From an uncultured Clostridia bacterium (GTDB lineage Bacteria > Bacillota > Clostridia > Lachnospirales > CAG-274), in assembly GCA_947591605.1 (NCBI GenBank), contig CANQDF010000015.1, positions 1-54,233 on the forward strand: 54,233 nucleotides of DNA. Direction: 5' to 3'. Position 1 is the stretch's first letter; the number at the start of each line of letters is the position of its first letter. The notes beneath the pieces were generated by a model. It was not told where the DNA came from and did no database searches. It was given only the letters and a program-made list of their open reading frames with translations. Below are positions 23,695 to 32,743 of this stretch, in pieces. Both the position numbers and the translations under genes were made by a program.

Positions 23695-23998
23695 GTTTAC
23701 GCAGTACACGGTGATATTCCTTGCACTTAAGAGGTGCTGCGGAAAATCACCGTATACAGCTTAGGCAGCGGCGATGCGGAAATCACTGTAAACAGTATTT
23801 ACGCAGTACACGGTAATATTCCTTGCGCTTAAGAGGCGCTGCGGAAAATCACCGTATACAGCTTAGGCAGCGGCGGTGCAAAAATCACTGTAAACAGTGT
23901 TTACGCAGTACACGGTGATATTCCTTGCGCTTAAGAGGCGCTGCGGAAAAATCACCGTATACAGCTTAGGCAGCGGCGGTGCAAAAATCACCGTATAC
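23695..23998. repeat. Three tandem 102-bp hairpin units
   Basis: Units begin at 23701, 23803 and 23905 (GCAGTACACGG...). Each holds the 12-mer GTACACGGTGAT and, about 37 bases on, its inverse ATCACCGTATAC. With TTCC/GGAA these give a stem of about 17 bp around an inner GCGC/GCGC hairpin. A second small hairpin CACTGT-AA-ACAGTG joins the units, and the last unit ends early. A further 12-mer-like GTACACGGTGAA precedes the array at 23678. Ten 12-mer-like sites occur in 330 bases. No coding frame crosses it convincingly. Confidence 0.9.
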
Positions 23999-24240
23999 CA
24001 TATCGGTTAAAGTAAATATGTTATCAAGCTGACGGAGTGCAATATTATTTTTAGCTGCTTCGTATGGCATGATATAAAGCGGCATATATGTTCATTTAAG
24101 GTGTTGCCTTATCTGCAGATTGAACATATTTGCCGACAATAAGGGGAAAGGGGGCAAATACAGCTTATCGGTGGCTGTATAATACATCGGTTATAATTTG
24201 CAAATTATAATTTTGTAACTATTTTAAAAGGAGGATATTT
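23999..24240 (+). promoter_or_regulatory. Leader/promoter region of the secreted protein gene
   Basis: About 240 bases without a gene. It contains ATATGTTCA...TGAACATAT (a 9-bp stem around 24086-24131), TACAGC/GCTGTA, a TATAAT at 24178-24183 without a clear -35, the perfect 20-bp palindrome TTATAATTTGCAAATTATAA at 24191-24210, and an AAAAGGAGG ribosome site. The palindrome falls in the presumed 5' leader. Confidence 0.5.
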
Positions 24241-26010
24241 ATGAAAAAAACATTTTTAAAATTCCTCGGCGGTGCTGTTGCTGCTATTATGCTGACAACG
24301 GGTCTTGCTGTAGGAATGACAACAACAGCTTTAGCAGCAGAGGGAGATGCGTTTACTGTATTGCCAAGTGATTTTTACACTACCGGTACTTATACAGGTA
24401 CTTCTTCTTCCGTTAACGCAGATGAAACCAGCGTTACTAAAAATGGAGCTACAGTTACATTAAATAATGCTAAAAATTATTATAATAAAGCAGGCACAAG
24501 AGGTACTTTTACCAATTCAACCGGCAAATCCTTTGACACAGAATTACAAACGGGAGGTGGCAATAGAACATTTACCATTTCTCCTGCTGCAGATGGTCAA
24601 ATTACCGTGTATTGGTATACTACAACGAAAGACCATACAATAAACGTGGGCGACAATTCTGTTAAAACAAGTAATGACACTAAAAATACTCTTATTGCAA
24701 CATCTGGTTATTGTTTAAAAGACGAAGACTTTGTGATTGAATTTGTAAAAACCAATATGTGTATGTTGTCTATTGAATTTGAACCTATGACAGTGCCAAA
24801 GTACACATGGGCAATTGATTATTCCGAACTTACTATAGGAATTGATAAATCAAAGCTTAGTTTTACTGCGGACGAAACTACCAAAACAACAAATACTCTT
24901 GCTTATACAGGTATTGATTACAAGCTTAATGATGCTAACAAAGAGGTTAAAGGTGTAGCTGATACAAGTCGAAAAGTAACCGTTAAACCTCTCGACAGTT
25001 GGTTTACAAAAATAGAGTATAAGGAAGTTACTCCGGATGCTACCGGCAAATACGATTTTACAACAGCAGGCGGCGAAAATATCCGTCTTGCTCTCGGCAG
25101 CAATGCAAGCAAATCAAATCAGACAGCTTATTCTGAGCCGGATAAAGCTGAAGGTGATGATTCTGTAAATTATGTTCTGCTGACATCCGAAGGAGCATCA
25201 CTGTATGATGACTCCAAAGATGCAGCAACAAGACTTGTTATACCATATTCCGCATCTACAGGAAAGGTAACGGTAAGCGGTGAAGTTACACCTACAAACA
25301 AGAAGGGAAGTAAGTGGGCTATATGTGACCTCGGTATGGTTTCTCTGTATGTTGATAAGAGCAGCAATGTAGTTATAGGCAATAACATATCCAGTGTTGA
25401 TGGTTATGCCGGATTAGGCAATTCAAATGCAGGTGCAATAAACGAAAAGAGTAAAAGCAAACTGAATTACAGCATAACAGTTGACCTTGACAATAAAACT
25501 GTAACAGCTCATGTAACAAATACAAATGCAAGTGATAAAGTTATTGATATAAAGGATGTTCCTTATACTCATGATGTTCCATTAACAAAAATTACTTTCA
25601 CAACCAATAGTGGCGGTAGTGTTACAGGTACAGACGATAGAGCTTTACTTATCCCATCGGTAACAATCAAAAAGGAAGCGGCAGAGGACAATGCAGACGG
25701 TGCTACAGACGGTGCTGTAGCAGTAATCAAGGGCGCAGACGGTACATACTATGCAGTAGTTATCGTTTCCGAAGCAGAGGCACGGGCTAACAGCGCACTT
25801 AAGGTCAATGCAGGAGGCAATAGTGCTTCAATAGAAACCGTTTACAGCAAGGTAGCTATAGGTGATAATGAATACACCGCAGAAGATCTTGGAGGCAGCA
25901 CAGGCGATTATGTAAGCGGTATAAAGCTTACAATAAACAACTCTTCTGCAACGGTCAGCGCAGCAGCTATCCAAGCTAAAATAAATGTAAATAAAGTAGA
26001 AGTAGCATAA
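24241..26010 (+). CDS. Large secreted protein, unknown function
   Basis: A 589-residue exported protein. The signal peptide is residues 1-33 (MKKTFLKFLGGAVAAIM then TTALAA). The mature part is rich in Thr, Ser, Asn and Asp and looks like several beta-sandwich domains: one around 35-180 (TFTISPAADGQITVYWYTT) resembles the beta-rich modules appended to surface carbohydrate enzymes, and a middle region 270-480 has further beta strands. There is no LPxTG, membrane helix or other anchor, so it is released or held by other contacts. Codon use is more A/T-rich than most neighbours, like the major pilin. The 47-residue peptide gene follows after 14 bases. Confidence 0.75.
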   Translation: MKKTFLKFLGGAVAAIMLTTGLAVGMTTTALAAEGDAFTVLPSDFYTTGTYTGTSSSVNADETSVTKNGATVTLNNAKNYYNKAGTRGTFTNSTGKSFDTELQTGGGNRTFTISPAADGQITVYWYTTTKDHTINVGDNSVKTSNDTKNTLIATSGYCLKDEDFVIEFVKTNMCMLSIEFEPMTVPKYTWAIDYSELTIGIDKSKLSFTADETTKTTNTLAYTGIDYKLNDANKEVKGVADTSRKVTVKPLDSWFTKIEYKEVTPDATGKYDFTTAGGENIRLALGSNASKSNQTAYSEPDKAEGDDSVNYVLLTSEGASLYDDSKDAATRLVIPYSASTGKVTVSGEVTPTNKKGSKWAICDLGMVSLYVDKSSNVVIGNNISSVDGYAGLGNSNAGAINEKSKSKLNYSITVDLDNKTVTAHVTNTNASDKVIDIKDVPYTHDVPLTKITFTTNSGGSVTGTDDRALLIPSVTIKKEAAEDNADGATDGAVAVIKGADGTYYAVVIVSEAEARANSALKVNAGGNSASIETVYSKVAIGDNEYTAEDLGGSTGDYVSGIKLTINNSSATVSAAAIQAKINVNKVEVA

Positions 26011-26024
26011 TGGAGGGTGACGCA

Positions 26025-26168
26025 ATGAAAAAATATGAAACGCCCGTAATTGAAATTACGGAAATCAAACACGATGATGCTATAATGGCGGCAAGCTCAT
26101 TATATGACGGCAGGCAGACAGGCGCACAGCAGAGCAGCGCTTTTGCAAACCTTACAATTGACTTTTAA
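26025..26168 (+). CDS. 47-residue peptide of the MKKYxxPxIEI type
   Basis: A short gene, with GGAGGGTGA before ATG 26025, encoding 47 residues. The N-terminal MKKYETPVIEITEIK resembles leader parts of a common group of clostridial small peptides; the rest, DDAIMAASSLYDGRQTG and then AQQSSAFANLTIDF, has no cysteine and no membrane segment. It is probably co-transcribed with the secreted protein and is followed by a terminator. A peptide precursor that is modified or exported is possible, but no modifying enzyme is adjacent. I cannot give a function. Confidence 0.6.
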   Translation: MKKYETPVIEITEIKHDDAIMAASSLYDGRQTGAQQSSAFANLTIDF

Positions 26169-26175
26169 TTTTAGA

Positions 26176-26200
26176 GGCTGCGGGGACTGTCCCCGCAGCC
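26176..26200 (+). terminator. Terminator after the peptide gene
   Basis: GGCTGCGGGGA-CTG-TCCCCGCAGCC, an 11-bp GC-rich stem, followed by TTATATTGTT. Confidence 0.82.
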
Positions 26201-26241
26201 TTATATTGTTAATAAACCTAAATATGCAAAAAATATTTTTT

Positions 26242-26415
26242 GGATAACAGAAATATTCAAAACACTTTCAGGTAACTTTAGCGCCGCAGGCTAAAATCCG
26301 CAGGACGAGCTTTGCCCGTCCGAGGAAAAGAGGGAGTGTCGAGCGATAGCGAGGCACGAATCTCTTTGTACTTTGTGAAAAAATGCAGGAAATGCAAGCA
26401 TTTCCTGCAAGCGTG
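26242..26415 (+). repeat. Interspersed hairpin repeat, copy 6
   Basis: Modules from 'cactttcaggtaacttta' through GCGCCGCAGGC, the GGACGAGCTTTGCCCGTCC hairpin, the AAAGAG...CTCTTT stem and the GCAGGAAATGC hairpin are present. The left A/T segment is diverged and the end hairpin is missing. GCAGCCTT occurs both just left (26193-26200 and on) and just right (26416) and may be a trace of a target duplication. Confidence 0.8.
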
Positions 26416-26434
26416 CAGCCTTTTTCTATTACTG

Positions 26435-27658
26435 TTACAGCTCTGCAAGCCCCTCTATGGCAACATATATCTCGCTTATCTCATACCAGGTGGCAAAGTC
26501 CACCGAACCTGTCACGGGCATATTGAATATGCGCTGAAATTCCCTTACAGCCTCGCTTGTGCCTTCGCCGTAAATGCCGTCTACCCTCAGCTTGGGTATT
26601 GCGTAATATGTGCCTGCTATCGAGTTTAGCTGGCGCTGTATCGTCCTTACGTTATTACCGCTGCTGCCTATAGTGAGCACCTCACCGGGATAGCTTAAGG
26701 GTATGCCTGTTACCTTTTGCGCCGCATCAAGGTATACATCGCTGCCGTAAAAATATCTCAGTATTTCTATTGCACGCAGCCCATCCTCGGCAAGGGCGGC
26801 ACTGCCCCACTGAGTCATCCAGCCGGGACACTGCACCTCCCTGCCGTCGCAGTACTGCGCAAAAAGCGGCTGGCGCTGCCCCTCACGCTTTATATAAGTT
26901 GTAAAAAGCTCGTCAACTATATTGCTTATCGACTCGTATATTGTTCTGCCGTAGCTGAATGATTGGTCATAGCGTGTACTGCTGGTTATGGTAAAATCAT
27001 ATCCCCTGTTGCGGTACCATTCCGTAAATACCCTGTTCAGCGTAAAGGAGTTTATGGCAAGCACATTTGCCTTTATCGCCTCGGTGGGCCATGTGGAATA
27101 TATCTCGCTTGACGCCACATTTTTAATATATTCCTTGTAAGGCACATAGTAGTTTGGGGCATTGGAGTTTGGTGTTCCGTCATGTACCACTATTATCTCC
27201 GGTACGGAAACATTGTCCAGTACCACAAAGCCCGTTTCGGGCGGCAGCTCCTTTACCTCCTCCTCGGGTATCTTTTCGGGATAATCCCCCCAAAGGGTGG
27301 GCGGGGGTACGGTTATGTCGTTTTGCTCCCTGCCCATATACACTCTTTGCAGCGCCGTAGAGCCTGCAAATATCTGTACGTCAGATATTGTTTCGTCGCT
27401 GTAGCCGTCGGCGCTTATATACAGATCGTATTCGCTGTACGGCTTTGGCCCCGATTCCTCCAGAGAGTATTCCTCGGGCGGTGCGGGCAGTTGTACCGTG
27501 GGGGTGCGCCCCGAGCTGTCGGTAAAAAGCTCCTCAATTACGTTGCCCGTGTTTGGCATGCGTATTTTTACGGATGCGTTTGCAACAGGCCTTGCTACCG
27601 TCCTGTCGTATACCTCCGCCTGCAGGGAGCCCAGGCTCTCGTTTACGTTTACTTCCAT
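26435..27658 (-). CDS. SpoIID-domain protein with peptidoglycan-binding domain
   Basis: A 407-residue protein with three parts. Residues about 1-90 are a carboxypeptidase-regulatory-like beta domain (AEVYDRTVARPVANASVKI). About 130-290 are a SpoIID/LytB-like region (SSEIYSTWPTEAIKANVLAINSFTLN across 185-210). About 310-395 are a peptidoglycan-binding domain (GSSGNNVRTIQRQLNSIA, VDGIYGEGTSEAVREFQ). There is no signal peptide, as for some proteins acting in the spore compartment. It likely binds or trims cell-wall or cortex glycan; catalytic activity is not certain. Start ATG 27658 or 27667 are both possible. Confidence 0.78.
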   Translation of the reverse strand: MEVNVNESLGSLQAEVYDRTVARPVANASVKIRMPNTGNVIEELFTDSSGRTPTVQLPAPPEEYSLEESGPKPYSEYDLYISADGYSDETISDVQIFAGSTALQRVYMGREQNDITVPPPTLWGDYPEKIPEEEVKELPPETGFVVLDNVSVPEIIVVHDGTPNSNAPNYYVPYKEYIKNVASSEIYSTWPTEAIKANVLAINSFTLNRVFTEWYRNRGYDFTITSSTRYDQSFSYGRTIYESISNIVDELFTTYIKREGQRQPLFAQYCDGREVQCPGWMTQWGSAALAEDGLRAIEILRYFYGSDVYLDAAQKVTGIPLSYPGEVLTIGSSGNNVRTIQRQLNSIAGTYYAIPKLRVDGIYGEGTSEAVREFQRIFNMPVTGSVDFATWYEISEIYVAIEGLAEL

Positions 27659-27802
27659 TGCTTTCATATGGTTATGACCTCTTGGATGGCTTTAAACATT
27701 TTATTCAATTTTTGCTATTGATATGTTTTAAATTTTACGGTATAATAAATTAGGTATATATTGCTGCATTAATATAAATAGGTTATGTTTGGAGGCATAT
27801 GT

Positions 27803-28486
27803 ATGAACAACTTTTTCGGGCTTGACAGCAAGTTTTATAAATACGGCTCGATACTTGCGGATATACTTATAATAACCCTGCTGTGGACTATTACAAGCTT
27901 GCCTATAATAACTGTGGGTGCTTCCACAACGGCTATGTATTATGTTATAACAAGGCAGCTCTCTAACCGTGAGGGCTATATAAGGACGGATTTTTTTAAA
28001 AGCTTTAAAGCCAATTTTTTTCAGGCAACGGGTGTTACAATATTGTTTATTGTAATTTTTGCGGTGTTGTTTTTTAATATCTACATACTGCCGGGGGACT
28101 CCGTGCTGTTCCCTATACAGTTTGTGCTGCTGGCGGTGGCGGTGGCGGTGCTTGCGTTTGTGTTTCCGGTGCTGTCAAGGTTTGAGTTTAAGTTTTTTGA
28201 GCTGCTGCGCACAAGCTTTTTTCTGGCTGTAAGGCACTTCCCCACATCGTTTACCTGTGTGGTGCTGCTTTATGCAATATATGTGCTTGTGCTGCGCTGG
28301 CCGTTTGCATTTGTGGTTTGCGCAGGCGTATACGGCTGGCTCACATCGCTTATGTTTATGCGTGTGTTTAAAAAATATGTTCCGCAGATGGATACGGACG
28401 AATATGATGAGTTTAAAAGGCAGGAGCTGCTTGCCGCCGAGGCGGAAGATGAAAAAAATGATACGGAATCGCCCGTAAGTCAGTGA
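27803..28486 (+). CDS. DUF624/YesL-family membrane protein
   Basis: A 227-residue integral membrane protein of the YesL (DUF624) family, often found beside sugar transport or glycan use genes in Firmicutes; the function is unknown. It starts MNNFFGLDSKFYKYGSILADIL, the family's typical opening, then has about five hydrophobic helices up to residue 200 and an acidic C-terminal tail. Start ATG 27803 follows GGAGG; an earlier ATG (27785) lacks one. It stands alone. Confidence 0.85.
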   Translation: MNNFFGLDSKFYKYGSILADILIITLLWTITSLPIITVGASTTAMYYVITRQLSNREGYIRTDFFKSFKANFFQATGVTILFIVIFAVLFFNIYILPGDSVLFPIQFVLLAVAVAVLAFVFPVLSRFEFKFFELLRTSFFLAVRHFPTSFTCVVLLYAIYVLVLRWPFAFVVCAGVYGWLTSLMFMRVFKKYVPQMDTDEYDEFKRQELLAAEAEDEKNDTESPVSQ

Positions 28487-28496
28487 TATTTGTACT

Positions 28497-28757
28497 CTGC
28501 ATAAAGCGTCGCAGACTTATAATCCGCAGTCAGCGTAATTTTCCCTTTGGGAAAATTAGCGTAACCACGGGGGCGAGCTTTGCTTATGCACCGCAAAAAA
28601 GTAATGCGGACGCCCGCAGGGCGGCTTTTGGCATAGCCAAAAGTGCTTTTCGCCCGAGGAAAACAGCGAGTTTCAAGGGACTTTCAGTCCCGATGGAATG
28701 AGCTGTTTATACTTCTGCATATCTTCGAAAAAGTTCCAAAGGGACTTTTTCGATAGA
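28497..28757 (+). repeat. Interspersed hairpin repeat, copy 7 (variant form)
   Basis: A diverged copy with the extra module (AATTTTCCCTTTGGGAAAATT, 'agcgtaaccacggggg'), a GGGCG...CGCCC hairpin enlarged by an AAAAGCC-type insertion, then AAACAGC...GCTGTTT around GGGACTTTCAGTCCC, and the end hairpin TCGAAAAAGT/ACTTTTTCGA. Where other copies have AAAGAG/CTCTTT this copy has AAACAGC/GCTGTTT, so pairing is kept with different bases. Confidence 0.75.
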
Positions 28758-28785
28758 TTTGGTAATTTTTGTTTAAAAATTTTTA

Positions 28786-28814
28786 TTGTAATTTTAAAGG
28801 CAAGGTGCTATAAT
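28786..28814 (+). promoter_or_regulatory. Promoter of the HD-domain gene
   Basis: TTGTAA (28786-28791), 17-base spacer, TATAAT (28809-28814), 54 bases before the start codon and just after repeat copy 7. Confidence 0.7.
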
Positions 28815-28867
28815 AAACTTGATTTTAATCGGTTATACATTGCGCTTGTTAAAAAGGAGATATATAA

Positions 28868-29398
28868 ATGCAGAAAGCGTTGGGTTCAAGGGTACACCTT
28901 GACGATATGACAAACAAACATGCAGTTGAATTTAACAATTATATTGCAGACCTGCTGGAGTTTAAAGAGGTAAAGGATCTTGACGAGTATGAGCAGCATT
29001 TTCGCACATCCAGGCTGCAGCACTGCATAAATGTTTCATATTACAGCTATCGTATTGCATCGGTGATAGGTGCCGACCCCAAAAAATCGGCAAGGGCAGG
29101 GCTTTTGCACGACCTGTTCCACTACGACTGGCATAAGGACAAAACACCGCAGCTGCATGCCTTTTATCATCCCAAGCTTGCACTTGAAAACGCAAGGAAG
29201 ATAGTACACCTTTCCTCATGTGAGGAGGATGCCATTTTAAAGCATATGTGGCCTCTTTATTGGGGTATGCCAAGCTATAGGGAATCGGTTGCCGTAACTA
29301 TGGCGGATAAATATGCTGCTTCACTGGAGGTTTGCTACCAGTGGGGTACCTTCTTTGCAGGAAAGATATATAAGCTTTTTGCCTACGGCAACAATTGA
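28868..29398 (+). CDS. HD-domain phosphohydrolase
   Basis: Cytosolic 176-residue protein with the HD metal-binding pattern: His52 (RLQHCINVSYYSYRIA), the His81-Asp82 pair (GLLHDLFHYDW) and conserved His residues in HPKLALENA and LKHMWPL, with a late Asp in ADKYAAS. HD enzymes of this size usually cleave phosphomonoesters of nucleotides or related compounds; the substrate is unknown. Start ATG 28868 follows AAGGAGA. It has its own promoter and terminator. Confidence 0.85.
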   Translation: MQKALGSRVHLDDMTNKHAVEFNNYIADLLEFKEVKDLDEYEQHFRTSRLQHCINVSYYSYRIASVIGADPKKSARAGLLHDLFHYDWHKDKTPQLHAFYHPKLALENARKIVHLSSCEEDAILKHMWPLYWGMPSYRESVAVTMADKYAASLEVCYQWGTFFAGKIYKLFAYGNN

Positions 29399-29434
29399 CG
29401 GGCGGCACACATAAACGGCTTTTAATAAAAATAC

Positions 29435-29470
29435 AGGACACAGGGTCATTACCTGTGTCCTTTTTGCGTG
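29435..29470 (+). terminator. Terminator of the HD-domain gene
   Basis: AGGACACAGG...CCTGTGTCCT, a 10-bp stem with a seven-base loop, followed by TTTTTGCG. Confidence 0.9.
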
Positions 29471-29484
29471 TTAAAACGGCGCCG

Positions 29485-29706
29485 CAGATTGTCAAAAAAC
29501 TTAAAATTAGATTCAAAAAACGATTTTTAAAGAGTTTAAACTTGCAAAAGCACTTAAAGGTAATTTAAGCGCCGCAGGCTAAAATCCGCAGGACGAGCTT
29601 TGCCCGTCCGAGGAAAAGAGGGAGTGTCGAGCGATAGCGAGGCACGAATCTCTTTGTACTCTGTGAAAAAAATGCAGGAAATGCAAGCATTTCCTGCAAG
29701 CGTGTT
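29485..29706 (+). repeat. Interspersed hairpin repeat, copy 8
   Basis: A nearly complete copy from CAGATTGTCAAAAAAC to GCGTGTTAA. It has the left A/T segment and all hairpins except the end hairpin, which is replaced. It lies between the convergent HD-domain gene and glyA. Confidence 0.88.
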
Positions 29707-29768
29707 AACTTTTGGGGTCTTTACAGCGACATCCGTTTTTTTTTGCACAATTATCTGTACTGTATAAA

Positions 29769-31007
29769 TTACTTGTATAAAGGATATTTGTCGGTTATGG
29801 CCTTTACCCTTGCGGCAGCCTCTGCCTTGTTTGCCTCAAAATCCTTTGCAACAAGACCGATAATGTCTGCGATCTCGGTAAAGTCGTCCTCCTTAAGGCC
29901 TCTGGAGGTGGCAGCGGGTGTGCCTAAGCGTACACCGCTTGTTGTGTTTGGCTTTTCGGGGTCAAAAGGTATGGCGTTTTTGTTGCAGGTAATGCCCACC
30001 TCGTCAAGGTTGTGCTCAAGCTCCTTGCCTGTTACGCCCATCCTGCGCAGGTCAACAAGCATAAGGTGGTTGTCCGTGCCGCCCGAAACAAGGTCAAAGC
30101 CGTTGTTTAAAAGACCCTTTGCAAGCGCCTGTGCATTGTTTACTATCTGCTGTGCATACTGCTTAAATTCAGGCTGGAGTGCCTCTTTGAGGCAAACTGC
30201 CTTTGCAGCTATAACGTGCATAAGAGGGCCGCCCTGTATGCCGGGGAATACAGCCTTGTTGATGAGCTTTGCATGCTCCTCCTTGCAAAGGATAAGGCCG
30301 CCTCTTGGGCCTCTTAAGGTTTTATGTGTTGTAGTGGTAACAAAGTCCGCATATGGTACGGGCGATGGATGTACGCCTGCGGCAACAAGGCCTGCGATGT
30401 GCGCCATATCCACCATAAGATATGCGCCTACCTCCTTTGCTACCTCACTGAAAAACTTAAAGTCGATTATGCGTGAATATGCGGAAGCGCCTGCAATTAT
30501 CATCTTTGGCTTGCACTCGTGAGCGATGCGCCTTACCTCGTCATAATCTATCATACCCGTTTCCTCGCTCACGCCGTATGGTACAACATTGTACTGCTTA
30601 CCGCTCATATTTACGGGCGAACCGTGTGAAAGATGTCCGCCGTGGGCAAGGTTCATGCCCATAACGGTATCGCCGGGCTTAAGTACGGCAAAAAATACCG
30701 CCATATTTGCCTGTGCGCCCGAGTGAGGCTGGACATTGGCATGCTCTGCGCCAAACAGCTCTTTAGCACGCTCTATGGCAAGGTTTTCGGCAATATCCAC
30801 CTTTTCGCAGCCGCCGTAATAGCGCTTGCCGGGGTAACCCTCCGCATACTTGTTTGTCATAGGTGAGCCCATAGCTGCCATAACAGCTTTGGATACAAAG
30901 TTTTCCGAAGCTATAAGCTCGATATTGCTGCGCTGACGGTTGAGCTCGGCAAGTATAGCCTCAGCTATTTCAGGGTCAACAGCCTGTAAGTCTTTAATAT
31001 CGTACAT
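29769..31007 (-). CDS. glyA: Serine hydroxymethyltransferase
   Basis: Cytosolic PLP enzyme of 412 residues that interconverts serine and glycine with tetrahydrofolate, a main source of one-carbon units. Family motifs are complete: [12 protein letters not shown] (31-42), [16 protein letters not shown] (51-66), and the PLP lysine Lys229 in [14 protein letters not shown]. It is a single-gene unit with its own promoter upstream; repeat copy 8 lies beyond its 3' end. Confidence 0.97.
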   Translation of the reverse strand: MYDIKDLQAVDPEIAEAILAELNRQRSNIELIASENFVSKAVMAAMGSPMTNKYAEGYPGKRYYGGCEKVDIAENLAIERAKELFGAEHANVQPHSGAQANMAVFFAVLKPGDTVMGMNLAHGGHLSHGSPVNMSGKQYNVVPYGVSEETGMIDYDEVRRIAHECKPKMIIAGASAYSRIIDFKFFSEVAKEVGAYLMVDMAHIAGLVAAGVHPSPVPYADFVTTTTHKTLRGPRGGLILCKEEHAKLINKAVFPGIQGGPLMHVIAAKAVCLKEALQPEFKQYAQQIVNNAQALAKGLLNNGFDLVSGGTDNHLMLVDLRRMGVTGKELEHNLDEVGITCNKNAIPFDPEKPNTTSGVRLGTPAATSRGLKEDDFTEIADIIGLVAKDFEANKAEAAARVKAITDKYPLYK

Positions 31008-31036
31008 TATTGCACCTCCAAATTATTTATGATTTT

Positions 31037-31065
31037 ATTGTAATACAAATTTTGGTCGGTGTCAA
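31037..31065 (-). promoter_or_regulatory. Promoter of glyA
   Basis: On the minus strand TTGACA (31065-31060), a 17-base spacer and TACAAT (31042-31037), 30 bases before glyA. Confidence 0.8.
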
Positions 31066-31074
31066 TAACGATGA

Positions 31075-31119
31075 AACGGAGAGCAGGTTGCTTTTGAAAA
31101 AAGCGGTGCGCTCTCCGTT
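31075..31119 (-). terminator. Terminator of the 31.1-32.7 kb gene pair
   Basis: AACGGAGAGC...GCTCTCCGTT long stem with an imperfect inner stem, followed on the minus strand by TTTCATCG. It lies directly upstream of the glyA promoter. Confidence 0.7.
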
Positions 31120-31128
31120 TTAAGCTTT

Positions 31129-32322
31129 TTATTGTGTACTGTAGTCAAGTATAAATACGGGCGGTGCGGTATCGACCTTAAGCATTGCCGCTATTGCCTC
31201 CGTATTGTCATTTACCTCGTAAAATTCAAGCTGTTTGCTGTCGTTTACTATGCCAAGCAGCTTTTTGCCCGATGCCGTTTCTATATAAGCAAAGCGCCCT
31301 GCTCCGCAGCTGTAGGTTTCGGGCAGGTCTTCCTGCGTCAGCATACCAAGCTTGACAAGCGACTGTTCGTAATCGGCAAAGCCTGTTTTTATACCGCCGT
31401 AGGAGGCTATTGTGTATTTTGGCATAAGCCCCGGCTCCATATCGGGGGCAACGCTGTTTGCATCGACTTTGGGCGATGCCGAGCTCTCCAAGGAGTCAAG
31501 CAGTATATGCCAGCCTGTGTCGGCATCCTGTGTAAGCACATATTCCCTTATATCGTCGGGCTTTGTGAGGCTGCCTGCAACGACCGAGGCATATTTGCTG
31601 TCGTTTGCAATGTATTTTACATCTATGCTGTCGCCCTCAAAATCATCATATATATCACGCATTATATCGGCATATATGCTGTCGGTGACAGCAGGCACGG
31701 ATACATTGCCGTGGTCGGGCGAATATTTGCCAAGGAGCGCTCTGTACTGATCGGCTGTGATTATGCCGCCCTTTTCATCGGCGGAGGATATAACATAGCC
31801 GCTGCTGCTGTTGTATACGGTAAAGGGCTTTAGCTCCTCCCCCTTGTACATAAGGCTGATGCCTTCCGTCTGTGCAAGGTCGGAAGGCTTTATAAGTATT
31901 ATATCGGTGTAGTCGTCCATATCCGTCGGTATCTGTATACCCTGTGTTGAGGCTATATCCGAGGCGCTTACGGAAAAGTTGTCCCTAAGCGAATACATAA
32001 ATCCGTAAGAGGATATAAGGTTTTGCCTGTGTAGATTGAAGTAGTCGTTTACGGCTGTATTAAGAGGCGCAAGCTTTGCATAGAGAGCATCGTCTGCCGC
32101 TTCGTCCGAGGGGGTGTTTTTTACCTCGTATATGCCCGATGATGTGACCTCCGTGTCGGCCTCGTTATCTTCCGTATCCTGCTGAGCCTGCGTCTGTGCG
32201 GCGCCTTCGGGCAGGGTATCATCTGCGGGGTTTTTATCGGACGACATCAATATTACCGCTGCTATTGCGCATGCTGCGCATAAAACAACTATTACCGATA
32301 TTATAAGCTTTTTTTTACTCAT
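31129..32322 (-). CDS. Membrane-anchored extracytoplasmic protein, unknown function
   Basis: A 397-residue protein with an N-terminal membrane anchor (about 5-27, KLIISVIVVLCAACAIAAVIL), then an Asp/Glu/Gln-rich low-complexity linker (30-65) and a globular domain outside the membrane (70-397). I recognise no domain with certainty. The start overlaps the end of the DUF6762-like gene by eight bases, so the two are coupled. The fold may relate to extracytoplasmic sensor or lipoprotein domains, but that is a guess. Confidence 0.7.
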   Translation of the reverse strand: MSKKKLIISVIVVLCAACAIAAVILMSSDKNPADDTLPEGAAQTQAQQDTEDNEADTEVTSSGIYEVKNTPSDEAADDALYAKLAPLNTAVNDYFNLHRQNLISSYGFMYSLRDNFSVSASDIASTQGIQIPTDMDDYTDIILIKPSDLAQTEGISLMYKGEELKPFTVYNSSSGYVISSADEKGGIITADQYRALLGKYSPDHGNVSVPAVTDSIYADIMRDIYDDFEGDSIDVKYIANDSKYASVVAGSLTKPDDIREYVLTQDADTGWHILLDSLESSASPKVDANSVAPDMEPGLMPKYTIASYGGIKTGFADYEQSLVKLGMLTQEDLPETYSCGAGRFAYIETASGKKLLGIVNDSKQLEFYEVNDNTEAIAAMLKVDTAPPVFILDYSTQ

Positions 32323-32728
32323 TTTCGTACTCGCTTTCTTTATCTGCTATTACTTTGTATACGTCCTCAAGCTCATTGCGGTGTAGCCTGAGTATGTCGG
32401 CAACGGTCTGTTCCGTCTGCCCGGGGTCATCGCTGTAGTCAAGCACCAGCTCCCATACGGGGTTGTAATAATCCTCCGATTCCGACACAGTATCGGCTAT
32501 GCCGTTAAAGCATTCCGTATCGTAGTAGTCAAAAATAGCGCCGTATTCCCAATCCTTGACATCACGCTCGGTAGAAAGGCGCAGGTGCAGGCGGTTTTTG
32601 CCGTCATCCTCGGATACAAATACGGACATTATATATTCCACGTTTTCGGTAATGCTAAGCGAGCACAGCTCCTTGTCCAGAAAGCCGGTATCCTTGTCCT
32701 TAAGCATAATAACAACAACTGTTTCCAT
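32315..32728 (-). CDS. DUF6762-like small acidic protein
   Basis: A 137-residue cytosolic acidic protein. The pattern VVIMLKDKDTGFLDKELCS, then HLRLSTERDVKDWEYGAIFDYYD and NPVWELVLDY, is as I remember the clostridial DUF6762 family, whose function is unknown. It has no signal peptide or obvious catalytic residues. It lies 15 bases after trmL and overlaps the anchored protein gene, so trmL, this gene and the anchored protein likely form one transcript. Confidence 0.68.
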   Translation of the reverse strand: METVVVIMLKDKDTGFLDKELCSLSITENVEYIMSVFVSEDDGKNRLHLRLSTERDVKDWEYGAIFDYYDTECFNGIADTVSESEDYYNPVWELVLDYSDDPGQTEQTVADILRLHRNELEDVYKVIADKESEYENE

Positions 32729-32743
32729 ATTATCTCCTTTGTA

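Noticed and set aside
23695..23998. CRISPR array
   Set aside because: The units are 102 bp, nearly identical throughout and internally palindromic, with no unique spacers and no cas genes nearby.
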